Shown here piece after piece: positions 33,983 through 42,149 of a DNA stretch of 64,000 nucleotides. The stretch covers positions 267,424 through 331,423 of the forward strand of contig NZ_JAHKPH010000008.1 of NCBI RefSeq assembly GCF_018860385.1. The letters run 5' to 3'. The translations under genes were made by a program, and so were the position numbers. Below the pieces are notes generated by a model. It did not search any database. It worked only from the letters and a program-made list of their open reading frames with translations, and was not told the DNA's origin. The number at the start of each line of letters is the position of its first letter. Position 1 is the first letter of the stretch. Source of the stretch: Reinekea forsetii. Lineage in GTDB: Bacteria; Pseudomonadota; Gammaproteobacteria; Pseudomonadales; Natronospirillaceae.

Positions 33983-34440
33983 GCGCCAACTCCAAGCAAA
34001 GATTTCATTATAAAAACCGTAACAAACCCTGCCGCCATAAAGCTTAATGTAGCCACAAGTGAACGTGGGCTTTTACGAGCTAAGCCACAGATACCATGAC
34101 CGCTGGTACAACCAGTACCTATGGTGGTACCAACACCGACAAGAAGCCCTGCCAAGATAAGTAGGGGAGTGCTCACCACAGATTCAATATGTTGCACGCC
34201 GACAAACAATGCACTATCGGTACCTTTACTGATCCACTGATATATAAAACCACCTAAAATTAGACCGGCTATAAAAACGACACGCCATAAAGTATCGCCC
34301 TTTTCTGGCACGATAACCCCTCCAGCGATTCCTGATATTCCCGCGACACGGCCTTTTGCGAACAGTAATAGTGCCGCCGATAAGCCCAAAATAGCGCCTC
34401 CAATAGCGGCCGAGTAGGGTGTAAAGTTTACAATTTCCAT
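33979..34440 (-). CDS. YeeE/YedE-family half-transporter
   Basis: The 153-residue membrane protein with four to five helices carries the YeeE/YedE signature GVGTTIGTGCTSGHGICGLARKSPRS, in which the cysteines line the sulfur-compound path of thiosulfate transporters such as TsuA. It is the first gene of the minus-strand pair. Its 5' region (34441-34743, 303 bp to rarD) holds a perfect palindrome at 34475-34490 and a degenerate copy at 34535-34550. Together with the persulfide-type genes 3 kb away this suggests a shared sulfur stress response. Confidence 0.9.
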   Translation of the reverse strand: MEIVNFTPYSAAIGGAILGLSAALLLFAKGRVAGISGIAGGVIVPEKGDTLWRVVFIAGLILGGFIYQWISKGTDSALFVGVQHIESVVSTPLLILAGLLVGVGTTIGTGCTSGHGICGLARKSPRSLVATLSFMAAGFVTVFIMKSLLGVGA

Positions 34441-34474
34441 CGTTACCTCGTTGAGAAATTAAATTACTCTAAAT

Positions 34475-34490
34475 ATTAGATTTTTCTAAT
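34475..34490. promoter_or_regulatory. ATTAG-N6-CTAAT palindrome, putative sulfur-responsive operator
   Basis: ATTAG (34475-34479) and CTAAT (34486-34490) flank ATTTTT, 35-50 bases upstream of the YeeE start. Exactly 60 bases away, 34535-34550 repeats the left arm and spacer (ATTAG, ATTTTT) but the right arm is degenerate. The same palindrome occurs at 37681-37696. The rest of the 303-bp region 34441-34743 holds no gene; TGACCAC/GTGGTCA (34651-34657 and 34687-34693) is a further inverted repeat before rarD. Confidence 0.55.
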
Positions 34491-34743
34491 GTTACTTGTT
34501 TTTAAGTAAGTTTCAAGTGGACTCTTGTAAATATATTAGATTTTTATGAAATAAGAACCCAGCCACTTAAAATATCCAGATTAAAATGGGTCTCTCGCTG
34601 CCATAAATTCACAAAATAGTTCCCAAATTGGTAATAAAGGTGGGTGTGCGTGACCACTATTTGCTTTACACTCAAACCATTATTTCGTGGTCAATATTGA
34701 TTGGCCGCGATCATCTTACCGTTGTTTTAGATATGAGGTTTAA

Positions 34744-35616
34744 GTGAAAGGTCTGCTTCAGTCTGTATTAGCCTATTTAATTTGGGGTTGCTTCCCATTG
34801 TATTTTTACCTCCTAAAGCATGTGGCGCCATTAGAAGTATTGTCGTTTCGTATTATTTTTGCCTGTGCCTTGAGTTTTTTGCTCATTGGATACTTCGGCG
34901 AAATAAGGCAATTCTTAACGCATTTTAAGAATAAGAAAACCATCTTAATGACCATGCTGTCGTCATTTTTAATTACTGTAAATTGGTTTGTGTTTATTTG
35001 GGCTGTATCTGTCGGTAAAGTTATTGAATCGAGTTTAGGCTATTTTATGACGCCCTTAGTAAGCTTATTGTTAGGGGCGGTGATTCTTAAAGAAAAGCTT
35101 ACTCGCTATCAGTTTATCGCCGGGGTTTTAGCCGTGATGGCGGTTTTGGTCGAGTTAGTCTTGCTGGGTAAAGTTCCTTGGGTTTCCATTATACTGGCCA
35201 CTAGCTTTGGACTATATGGATTGGTTCGTAAACAGCAAACTTTAGAAAGCTTGCATGGCCTCACGTTAGAGACGTTTTGGGCATTTCCGATTGCCGTATG
35301 TGTACTCTTATTTATTCAGTACAACAGCGGAACGGTTCTTAATTACGACTTACCTACCTATGCGTTGCTCGCCCTATCTGGGGCTGTTACGGCCACGCCC
35401 TTACTATTGTTTGCATCGTCGGTTAGAAAACTGAACTTAGTCGTTGCAGGGTTTTTAATGTATCTCAATCCGTCTATGCAGTTTGTGACGGCGATTTTTA
35501 TCTTTGGAGAAACGGCACCCGTACAGCGCTATGTGACCTTTGGAATCGTCTGGTTGGCGATGGTATTTTTTATCTTTGGTATGGTGAAGGCTTATCGAAA
35601 CCGGCAAGTAGATTAA
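34744..35616 (+). CDS. rarD: EamA family transporter RarD
   Basis: The 290-residue protein has ten predicted membrane helices and the RarD pattern AYLIWGCFPLYFYLLKHVAPLEVLSFRI, VNWFVFIWAVSVGKVIESSLGYFMTPL and LMYLNPSMQFVTAIF. RarD proteins are DMT-superfamily permeases of uncertain substrate. The start is GTG at 34744 with GAGG upstream. It is convergent with the SulP gene and shares a TTAA in which both stop codons overlap (35613-35616). It seems unrelated to the sulfur genes around it. Confidence 0.93.
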   Translation: MKGLLQSVLAYLIWGCFPLYFYLLKHVAPLEVLSFRIIFACALSFLLIGYFGEIRQFLTHFKNKKTILMTMLSSFLITVNWFVFIWAVSVGKVIESSLGYFMTPLVSLLLGAVILKEKLTRYQFIAGVLAVMAVLVELVLLGKVPWVSIILATSFGLYGLVRKQQTLESLHGLTLETFWAFPIAVCVLLFIQYNSGTVLNYDLPTYALLALSGAVTATPLLLFASSVRKLNLVVAGFLMYLNPSMQFVTAIFIFGETAPVQRYVTFGIVWLAMVFFIFGMVKAYRNRQVD

Positions 35617-37202
35617 CTTCTAGCCTGTAAAATTAAACTTAATTGATCGTTGCTCCAAGGCAATGCGGTGTTCAAAGATGAGCATAAGCTTTGCAAACTA
35701 ATGGAAGCCCCCGTCATTTTTAGGTCTATTCCCTGTGCGACGCAGTGCTGCTCAATTTCTTGTAAGGCTTGAATGGCCGCAACTCGGCATTGATGTGCAT
35801 GAGATAAATCTATGACGCACTGTTGCGTGCCTTCCACTAATCGTTCATTGACTTGATTGGGCAGTTGACGGGCAGCGGCAAAATATAAGCTGCCGGAGAT
35901 CTGGATAAGCAAACGACTAGGGGCTTTATTATGTACCGGGTGAGCTTGATTGTGCTCATCGAGTTCATAGCAAAATATTTGTGGCTTGCTGGTTTGAAAC
36001 AAGAATAGCCCGATACCCAGTAACGTTCCGACTAGAATGGCAATATGAAAATCAAACACTAGCGTACTTAAAAACGTTGAAATAAACAGCATTCGAGTTT
36101 GGTGGTTGCCACGCAGCATTTGCTTTATTTGCGGGGGCTTTATCATAGAAATAGCGATGGCAATTAGCAGGCCAGCGATAACGGGCTGCGGGATAGCGCT
36201 GATGGCGCTAGCGCCAAATATGAGAATAGGGACCATGACCAAAGCGGCAATAAAGGGCGCCCAACGAGACATAGCACCGCCCACTTCTAGCATAACTGAA
36301 CGAGTTAAAGAGGTACTGGCTGGAAACGCGCCGGCAAAACTGCCGACAATATTCGCAATGCCTTGGCTTTTAAGTTCACTGGCCAATAAATGTTGGCTAC
36401 GACTGTTTCGAAGTGTCACGATGAGTTCCAAAGAGCCAATAAATGCGACGGCAAAGCTTGGAATAATCAGCTGCTGAACCATAGATAAAGAGGGCAGGGC
36501 TGAATTGATTTGTGGCCAGCCTTCAGAAACCAAGCCTGATTTGCCTAAGGTAGCCCAACTGAGAACCCACGACTGTTGGCTAAAGTGAACCAAAGCCATG
36601 CTGCAAATTAATACGATCAGCGGTATGGGCCATCTAGGAAAAAACCTTTTGCCAAGTATGACCGATATGAGTGCGATAAAGGCCAACAAAAAGCTCGCGA
36701 AGTTTACGTCGGGCAATGAATAATCTAATAGTCGTATGAACTCTTCTAATACGTTGGAGACTCCTTCAAAGGGTTGCCCAAGCGTTTCGTCAAGCTGCAT
36801 AACCCCAATAATAACGGCGGCACCTGTGGCAAAACCAACCATGACGGCCTCAGGAACAAAGTCAAAGATCCTTTCCGTGCGGCTTACTACTATGACGAGG
36901 CGCATCAATCCTGCCATAAATCCAAGGGTGGCCATCGCCGTCAGAAGTGCATTAGGATCACCTGCCCAAGGGCTCAGCGATGTTAAGATGATGAGCCCCG
37001 TCGTATTGGTGGGCCCCACAGTTACGAAGCGGCTTTTGCCCAACAGTGCAGCAATGATTCCAGGAACAGCCGCTGTAACTAAGCCATACATTAGCGGTAA
37101 GCCAGAAAGCATGGCATAAGCTAAGCATTGAGGAATGCCTATTAACGCGACAAGTAGCCCAGTATTGATATCCCGGGCGTGTGGTAGTGAAAAGGCGTTA
37201 AT
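35613..37202 (-). CDS. SulP family anion permease with STAS domain, unusual start
   Basis: The protein is a SulP permease: transmembrane core with SLTRSVMLEVGGA, a cytoplasmic STAS domain at the end (SGSLYFAAARQLPNQVNERLVEG). The first in-frame ATG (37112) falls inside the conserved first helix; upstream in the same frame are ARDINTGLLVALIGIPQCLAYAMLSGLP residues that belong to the family. No ATG, GTG or TTG precedes them after the in-frame TAG; an ATT at 37200-37202 is preceded by AAGG with 9-base spacing, so an AUU start giving 529 residues is my preferred reading. It follows the DUF442 gene by 17 bp. The substrate is unknown; sulfate or bicarbonate are family examples. Confidence 0.8.
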   Translation of the reverse strand: MNAFSLPHARDINTGLLVALIGIPQCLAYAMLSGLPLMYGLVTAAVPGIIAALLGKSRFVTVGPTNTTGLIILTSLSPWAGDPNALLTAMATLGFMAGLMRLVIVVSRTERIFDFVPEAVMVGFATGAAVIIGVMQLDETLGQPFEGVSNVLEEFIRLLDYSLPDVNFASFLLAFIALISVILGKRFFPRWPIPLIVLICSMALVHFSQQSWVLSWATLGKSGLVSEGWPQINSALPSLSMVQQLIIPSFAVAFIGSLELIVTLRNSRSQHLLASELKSQGIANIVGSFAGAFPASTSLTRSVMLEVGGAMSRWAPFIAALVMVPILIFGASAISAIPQPVIAGLLIAIAISMIKPPQIKQMLRGNHQTRMLFISTFLSTLVFDFHIAILVGTLLGIGLFLFQTSKPQIFCYELDEHNQAHPVHNKAPSRLLIQISGSLYFAAARQLPNQVNERLVEGTQQCVIDLSHAHQCRVAAIQALQEIEQHCVAQGIDLKMTGASISLQSLCSSLNTALPWSNDQLSLILQARS

Positions 37203-37219
37203 CGGGTACTACCTTGTTT

Positions 37220-37543
37220 TTATTGAGCAGCATTAAACAAAATTGAACATCGATTACCTGTTCGGCAATAGCCTAGCGTTTTCTTATTGCTGGCAATGAG
37301 CGCTTTTACACCTTCTACGTATTCAGGCGTAAAGTTTGGTCCTTGCATAGGCATGAACTCAAAGCGAATTCCCACTGCATCACAGGCGGCTTTGATCACG
37401 CCATGATTAGGCTGGCCTGGTTCTTCTTCGTCTGGGCGATTGCAAATAATGACGTCAAAACCTTCTTCTTTCGCTTTTTGAACATCGTCAGCGGTTATTT
37501 GAGCAGAGACAAAGTAGTTTTCTGCAATTTGAGTCGGTGTCAT
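37220..37543 (-). CDS. DUF442 (TIGR01244) phosphatase-like sulfurtransferase
   Basis: This 107-residue protein is a stand-alone DUF442 domain: YFVSAQITADDVQKAKEEGFDVIICNRPDEEEPGQP, then the cysteine loop LGYCRTGNRCSILF with Cys93 and Arg98. The fold is that of cysteine phosphatases, but family members in Blh proteins act with persulfide dioxygenase as sulfurtransferases. In several bacteria DUF442 is fused to the metallo-beta-lactamase domain; here the two are separate and divergent, 181 bp apart. AGGAG precedes the ATG. The SulP gene lies downstream in the same operon. Confidence 0.88.
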   Translation of the reverse strand: MTPTQIAENYFVSAQITADDVQKAKEEGFDVIICNRPDEEEPGQPNHGVIKAACDAVGIRFEFMPMQGPNFTPEYVEGVKALIASNKKTLGYCRTGNRCSILFNAAQ

Positions 37544-37593
37544 CTGTTGTACTCCTCATAGGTGGTGGCTGGTTTGTTACGCAACCGATTAAC

Positions 37594-37635
37594 GATTCTC
37601 GCATAATGCTACTAAAATTGCATAGTGAGAATTTC
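37594..37635. repeat. Imperfect inverted repeat in the DUF442/MBL intergenic region
   Basis: GATTCTCGCATAATGC (37594-37609) and GCATAGTGAGAATTTC (37620-37635) form imperfect arms around a 10-base AT-rich centre. They could be a second operator in the divergent promoter region. Confidence 0.3.
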
Positions 37636-37680
37636 AGGGTTGCAAATGATAAAGACACACTATACGATAGGTAAATCTAA

Positions 37681-37696
37681 ATTAGAAGTTGCTAAT
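37681..37696. promoter_or_regulatory. ATTAG-N6-CTAAT palindrome before the persulfide-dioxygenase-like gene
   Basis: ATTAG (37681-37685) and CTAAT (37692-37696) flank AAGTTG, identical in architecture to the YeeE operator. A plausible promoter, TTGCAA (37640-37645), N17, TACGAT (37663-37668), places the palindrome just after the start site, a repressor-like position. Confidence 0.6.
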
Positions 37697-37724
37697 ATTT
37701 AAGTGATTAGCCGAGGAGCCTACA

Positions 37725-38594
37725 ATGAGTACCAATACACGCATTCAGACCTTTTTTGATAAGCAGACCTTTACTTACACTCACTTGGTGTTTGATGCAC
37801 AAAGTAAAGAGACCGCAATTATAGACTCCGTTCTAGATTTTGACGCTAAATCAGGCCGAACGCATACAGAAGCTGCGGATGCCGTGATTGATTTCGTAAA
37901 GTCTGAAGGTTTAACCGTTAAATGGATTCTAGAAACACATGTCCACGCAGACCACTTGTCTGCTGCACCCTATCTAAAAGAGAAATTGGGTGGTCAAATT
38001 GGTATTGGCAGTAAAATTAATCAAGTTCAGCATGTATTTAGAGACATATTTAATGCAGAGCCTGAATTTAAAGCCGATGGCTCTGAGTTTGACGTAGTTT
38101 TCGATGACGAAGAAACCTTTAAGATCGGCCAATTAACGGTAAAAGTGCTTCATACGCCTGGGCATACCCCTGCCTGCGTATCTTATGTGGTAGAAGATGA
38201 ACATGCATTTGTGGGTGATACCCTATTTATGCCAGATCAAGGCACCGCACGTTGCGATTTCCCAGGTGGCGATGCTAATGTTTTGTTTAATTCTGTAAAA
38301 CGCCTGTTAAGTTTAGACGATTCAACTAAGCTCTATATGTGTCATGATTATGGCCCGAATGGACGTGACTATAAGTATTTAACGACCGTAAAAGAGCAGC
38401 GAGAAGAAAACATTCATGTAAAAGACGCCATTGCAGAAGAAGAGTTTGTTAAGATGCGAACCGAAAGAGACGCGACCTTAGGAATGCCAACGCTGATACT
38501 TCCTTCGGTTCAAGTCAATATGAGGGCTGGTGAAATGCCACCTGCCGAAAATAATGGAACTCGATACCTTAAAATTCCATTAAATGTATTTTAA
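37725..38594 (+). CDS. Metallo-beta-lactamase-fold hydrolase, persulfide dioxygenase-like (Blh type)
   Basis: The 289-residue protein has the metal-binding THVHADHLSA (His72, His74, Asp76, His77), a second histidine region in HTPGHTPACVSYV, and VGDTLFMPDQGTARCDFPGGD, the Blh/ETHE1-like hallmark. Persulfide dioxygenases oxidise glutathione persulfide to sulfite using one Fe(II). The C-terminal PTLILPSVQVNMRAGEMPP is typical of the Blh subgroup. It lacks the fused DUF442 domain of BigR-operon Blh; that domain is encoded by the divergent neighbour. AGGAG lies 8 bases before the ATG. A strong terminator follows. Confidence 0.88.
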   Translation: MSTNTRIQTFFDKQTFTYTHLVFDAQSKETAIIDSVLDFDAKSGRTHTEAADAVIDFVKSEGLTVKWILETHVHADHLSAAPYLKEKLGGQIGIGSKINQVQHVFRDIFNAEPEFKADGSEFDVVFDDEETFKIGQLTVKVLHTPGHTPACVSYVVEDEHAFVGDTLFMPDQGTARCDFPGGDANVLFNSVKRLLSLDDSTKLYMCHDYGPNGRDYKYLTTVKEQREENIHVKDAIAEEEFVKMRTERDATLGMPTLILPSVQVNMRAGEMPPAENNGTRYLKIPLNVF

Positions 38595-38685
38595 TGAAAT
38601 GCTGAGAATATAGGTTTAGGGCTATTGCTCTAAAAAAAGGTGCTACGGCACTTTTAAAACCCCTGGTCGTAAGCAACCAGTTAAA

Positions 38686-38713
38686 AACCCGACATGTGTG
38701 TCGGGTTTTTTTT
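38686..38713. terminator. Bidirectional rho-independent terminator
   Basis: AACCCGACA (38686-38694) pairs with TGTCGGGTT (38699-38707) around TGTG, with eight T's on the plus strand and five A's on the other side. It serves the convergent MBL and lipoprotein genes. Two smaller hairpins lie upstream: about 38636-38658, and CTGGT/ACCAG at 38663-38680. Confidence 0.88.
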
Positions 38714-38786
38714 GTTAAAAAAAAGAGGCTGAATCACTCATTATTGTTTTTGTTCGGTGATCCAACCTTTCAAAGTAAATCTAAAA

Positions 38787-39665
38787 TTAATATCCAAGCT
38801 CAGTCCAAGTCCAGAAGTTGGATCTGCCTTGACTGTTTTCACGCCAAACACCTTGTTCTTCAAATTTAAGCGACACCCAATGTAACCCACTGATGAATTT
38901 CATTTCACCTAAGTGAGGGTGCTTTGCGCCGAGGTACCAATGCACTTTTTGCGTCGTCGTGAGCGTTGGTCGTTGAACACTAAAGCCATCATCGAGTTTT
39001 GCCGATGCCTTTAGATCAATCTTAAAATCAGTCGCATTGATTTCAGTAATGGTTGAAGAAATATTAACCAGCTCAATTTGTTTTGAATGCCATTTTAAGT
39101 TGAACTGGCCCCCTAGTTGACCATCAATGCGGCTGAGTTCATTTTCATAGTCATCATACCATCCGGTTGTGTCGTAACTTAAGTCACTGTTAATGGTAAC
39201 CAACTCTGAGTTTTGCCATACTTGACAGTGGTTGGCCTGTGCGGAAGTTTGAATGTCAACATAGGTATAGCCGTCACTGTAAGAGGTCGTTTCGGCTTCA
39301 GCTTCTACCTGGGTGCTGCCGCCTTCTGCACACTCTACATTGTCGAACAAATAAGCATAAGTTGTGTCCGTGACATGAGCGCGAGACTGCATTCGTGAAC
39401 GAGGGCTGGTGTATTCATCGGGATCGATCACTTGGTAAGGGGCTTCGGCGGCCAATGCAACCGGAGTAATAGCCGCTTCCACTAAAAATGAAGTGCGCAT
39501 ATCGGCAATTGTGTAAGGCGAAGGTTCATAGTGATAGTCATCTTCGTAATCGCTATAGACTTCTACATAACAACCCATGAGTGATAAAGAAGCGCCGAGC
39601 GTTACTAAGGCTTTCAATACTCGTTTAGAGCGTATAGAGTAATTAGATTGTGTCTGTGCGTTCAT
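38787..39665 (-). CDS. Predicted lipoprotein of unknown function
   Basis: The 292-residue protein has a signal sequence with a lipobox, LSLMGC, so Cys32 should be lipidated. After it comes an acidic, tyrosine-rich stretch (YSDYEDDYHYEPSPY), then a beta-rich domain with two cysteines (NVECAEGG and ANHCQVW) that may form a disulfide. I recognise no family. AGGAGG lies 10 bases before the ATG on the minus strand. Its neighbours are unrelated by direction, so it is probably monocistronic and localises to the periplasmic face of a membrane. Confidence 0.78.
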   Translation of the reverse strand: MNAQTQSNYSIRSKRVLKALVTLGASLSLMGCYVEVYSDYEDDYHYEPSPYTIADMRTSFLVEAAITPVALAAEAPYQVIDPDEYTSPRSRMQSRAHVTDTTYAYLFDNVECAEGGSTQVEAEAETTSYSDGYTYVDIQTSAQANHCQVWQNSELVTINSDLSYDTTGWYDDYENELSRIDGQLGGQFNLKWHSKQIELVNISSTITEINATDFKIDLKASAKLDDGFSVQRPTLTTTQKVHWYLGAKHPHLGEMKFISGLHWVSLKFEEQGVWRENSQGRSNFWTWTELGY

Positions 39666-39762
39666 GCAGTAGCCTCCTTTGACATAAGCCCATTATCAAC
39701 TTTGTGGCTGAACAGAGTCTGAACATTCAATATAAATAGTTAAGCAAAGGAAGGAACTCACC

Positions 39763-40752
39763 TTGAAAGCCGTGACTTATCGCAAATATGGACCCTCTTC
39801 GGTGCTAAGCGTTGAAGAGATTGCTCGGCCCAATACCAAATCTGAACACTATGAAATCTGCGTACATGCCGCCGAAGTGACCAAAGCCGATTGTGAATTA
39901 CGCAGCTTTAACTTCCCTGTTAAGTGGTTTTGGTTACCGTTACGTTTGGTCTTAGGTGTAATTAAACCGCGAAACCCTGTACTAGGCGGCTATTTTTCAG
40001 GAACCATTAGCAAGGCTTCTGAATCAGACTCGCGTTTTAAAGTGGGGGATGCTGTTTTTGGTAATACCGGAATAGGCTTTGGTGCTTACGGTGAGTTTCT
40101 GAAAGTGTCAGCTAAAAACACTATGGTCAAAATACCAAAAAACTTGAATTTTGAGCAAGCAGCCGCAGTGCCTTTAGGTGGCTTAAATGCGCTGCATTTT
40201 TTGAATATTGCGCAATTAAAAGCCGGCCAACACATTTTGATCGTTGGCGCCGGTGGCAGTATTGGGTTATTTGCTGTGCAGATTGCCCTCGCAAAAGGTG
40301 CACGGGTTTCTGTAGTCGATAAAGCGTCAAAAAAGGATATGTTGCTGAAATTAGGCGTAGAAGAATTTATCGATTATCAGCAAAGTGACGTATATGCACA
40401 GAAAACGCAATTTGATGTTGTATTCAACATGGTGGCACAAGCGCCTATTCAAAAAAGCCTTAAGCTTGTTAAGCCGGCCGGAACTTACGTAACAGGAAAC
40501 CCATCTTTTTCAGCAATGCTGTTGTCGGTCATGTTGCCAATAATTACTGGTAAAAAGGTGTTGTTCCGTTTTGCAAAAGAGTCAGAACATGAGTTGCATG
40601 CGTTAGTGGAATTAGTGAACGAAGGGAAATTAATGCCGATAATTGATTCTATATTACCGATGGAAAAGGCTGGATTCGCGCATGAGAAAGTTGAGTTAGA
40701 GCAAAGAAACGGTGCAGTTGTCTTATCGCTCAATAACCTTACCGAAGAGTAA
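39763..40752 (+). CDS. NAD(P)-dependent alcohol dehydrogenase (zinc-free MDR family)
   Basis: The 329-residue medium-chain dehydrogenase begins MKAVTYRKYGPSSVLSVEE from a TTG at 39763 with AAGGAAGGAA upstream. It has the Rossmann motif LIVGAGGSIGLFAVQIA and QAAAVPLGGLNALHFL. I find none of the cysteine clusters of zinc-dependent members, which places it with quinone oxidoreductase-like enzymes. Substrate unknown. Its stop abuts the convergent DUF1289 stop (40752/40753), so no terminator separates the pair. Confidence 0.88.
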   Translation: MKAVTYRKYGPSSVLSVEEIARPNTKSEHYEICVHAAEVTKADCELRSFNFPVKWFWLPLRLVLGVIKPRNPVLGGYFSGTISKASESDSRFKVGDAVFGNTGIGFGAYGEFLKVSAKNTMVKIPKNLNFEQAAAVPLGGLNALHFLNIAQLKAGQHILIVGAGGSIGLFAVQIALAKGARVSVVDKASKKDMLLKLGVEEFIDYQQSDVYAQKTQFDVVFNMVAQAPIQKSLKLVKPAGTYVTGNPSFSAMLLSVMLPIITGKKVLFRFAKESEHELHALVELVNEGKLMPIIDSILPMEKAGFAHEKVELEQRNGAVVLSLNNLTEE

Positions 40753-40938
40753 TTAACCTTTATAAGGCGACTGTTTTTTTCGAGTATCAGCGGTGGTTAG
40801 AATGAGTTGCTTTTCATCGCGAGTGGCTTTATGCCAATGTTTGATTTCATCCAGTGACCGAAAACACCCCACGCAAATATCTTGCTCGTTTAAACAGCAA
40901 TTTCGAATACAGGGTGAAGCGATATCGGTTGAGGCCAT
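40753..40938 (-). CDS. DUF1289 domain protein
   Basis: This 61-residue protein has the DUF1289 pattern SPCIRNCCLNEQDICVGCFR, with five cysteines that probably bind metal, then SLDEIKHWHKATRDEK. The family is small, cytosolic and uncharacterised. It starts 7 bases after the patatin gene on the same strand and is likely co-transcribed. It is convergent with the MDR dehydrogenase. Confidence 0.85.
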   Translation of the reverse strand: MASTDIASPCIRNCCLNEQDICVGCFRSLDEIKHWHKATRDEKQLILTTADTRKKQSPYKG

Positions 40939-40945
40939 AAGCTAT

Positions 40946-42007
40946 CTAAATTAATTCCGTTATGGGTTTTACAGTGTCGGCAAAGTTTGGTGAATTTACC
41001 ATATTATGGAAAGCGTCAGCCAACATTTTATTTTTTTCGATCACTTCCTTCCAAACCTCAATTCGCTCCGAAGTTTTGTGTTTCTTAAAATCATTGCGGT
41101 CAGGTATTTTTTGATTGGGCAGTTGCGCAATAAACTCAGCGCTTGGACAAATCACAACGGTGTGAGAGTAGTTGTCTGCATTTACATGTCGCCAAGGTAA
41201 GGCTTTATCAAACCAACCTGGTTTCAATAAGGGCGCAAAGTGAGGGTAAAGTACTAAACCATTTTGGGGTTTTATTGGTAAGTCGAAGTGATAATCAACC
41301 ATTCCGCCATCACGATACATACCTATTGGGGCATGTTCTGGGTTTTTTACGCCCTCAATAACAACAGGAATAGAACCTGTTGCATGCAATGCTTGACGAA
41401 TATTATCGGCGCGAAGCGGCACCTGATGTGTTTTAAATTGATCCCATTTTTCAATCGGAAGTTGCGCACCGGTTGATTGAAAAATAACTCGCTCAAACCA
41501 AAGAGGCAGCGTTTTACGTGAGATCATATTGGCCAGAGCAACGCCAGCAAACGCCGCGGCTTGGATGTGGGTTTGTTCGTGCTTTGTCATTCCGCGTGAA
41601 ATAGCCGCCACAATGTTTAATTTTCGTGAACTCTGATTGTGAGATAAATTCTCATCGATGAATGAATCGAGCAGCGCGTGAATGTGATGCGTAATTTCTC
41701 GAGCATCGGCATTGTCACTATAGTCTTGATGCAAATAGCCTTGCTCTAGTTTGGCAATCGCATCAACTGGGTTTGGGTTTGCATAGGCACTCATGCGCCA
41801 AGCACCAATTGAACTGCCAATTAGTTCAACTTGATGAGGAATATTTGGAAGCCATTCTTGAGCGATATAACGATCTAGGTGGGTCAATACAAACCATTTG
41901 GGACCGCCAGAAGCACCTAAAATTGCTGAAATATCCGCAGGCTTCAAGCCATGATTTTGAATGTGTTTAAGTGCGTGCTGACCAGCATAAACGTGAAGCG
42001 CTTGCAT
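40946..42007 (-). CDS. Patatin-like phospholipase
   Basis: The 353-residue protein shows the patatin catalytic dyad: an oxyanion loop LGASGGPKW, the nucleophile in IGSSIGAWR (GxSxG) and the aspartate in YRDGGMVDYHFD. The family cleaves acyl ester bonds of lipids. No signal peptide is seen, so it should act in the cytosol or on the inner face of the membrane. The DUF1289 gene follows after 7 bases. The start ATG at 42005-42007 has no strong Shine-Dalgarno in the upstream AT-rich stretch. Confidence 0.85.
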   Translation of the reverse strand: MQALHVYAGQHALKHIQNHGLKPADISAILGASGGPKWFVLTHLDRYIAQEWLPNIPHQVELIGSSIGAWRMSAYANPNPVDAIAKLEQGYLHQDYSDNADAREITHHIHALLDSFIDENLSHNQSSRKLNIVAAISRGMTKHEQTHIQAAAFAGVALANMISRKTLPLWFERVIFQSTGAQLPIEKWDQFKTHQVPLRADNIRQALHATGSIPVVIEGVKNPEHAPIGMYRDGGMVDYHFDLPIKPQNGLVLYPHFAPLLKPGWFDKALPWRHVNADNYSHTVVICPSAEFIAQLPNQKIPDRNDFKKHKTSERIEVWKEVIEKNKMLADAFHNMVNSPNFADTVKPITELI

Positions 42008-42118
42008 AGTATTGGTTTACCAAGAAAATTTAATAGCGTTATAACAATAAAGTGGCGGGTTAAACAAGGGTAGAATGGTGAGTTCTGGTAAAGAAAGGCT
42101 CGTAGTTTAAAAATAATG

Positions 42119-42139
42119 AAAGGGTGCAGCGCACCCTTT
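42119..42139 (-). terminator. Terminator downstream of suhB
   Basis: AAAGGGTGC (42119-42127) and GCACCCTTT (42131-42139) are perfect 9-bp arms around AGC. On the minus strand the stem is followed by CATTATTTTT, so it ends suhB transcription before the patatin promoter. Confidence 0.72.
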
Positions 42140-42149
42140 ACGACATCCG

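Noticed and set aside
37594-37635. Second sulfur operator of a different type
   Set aside because: Arms are imperfect and unlike the ATTAG palindrome; kept as a low-confidence repeat, not as a finding.
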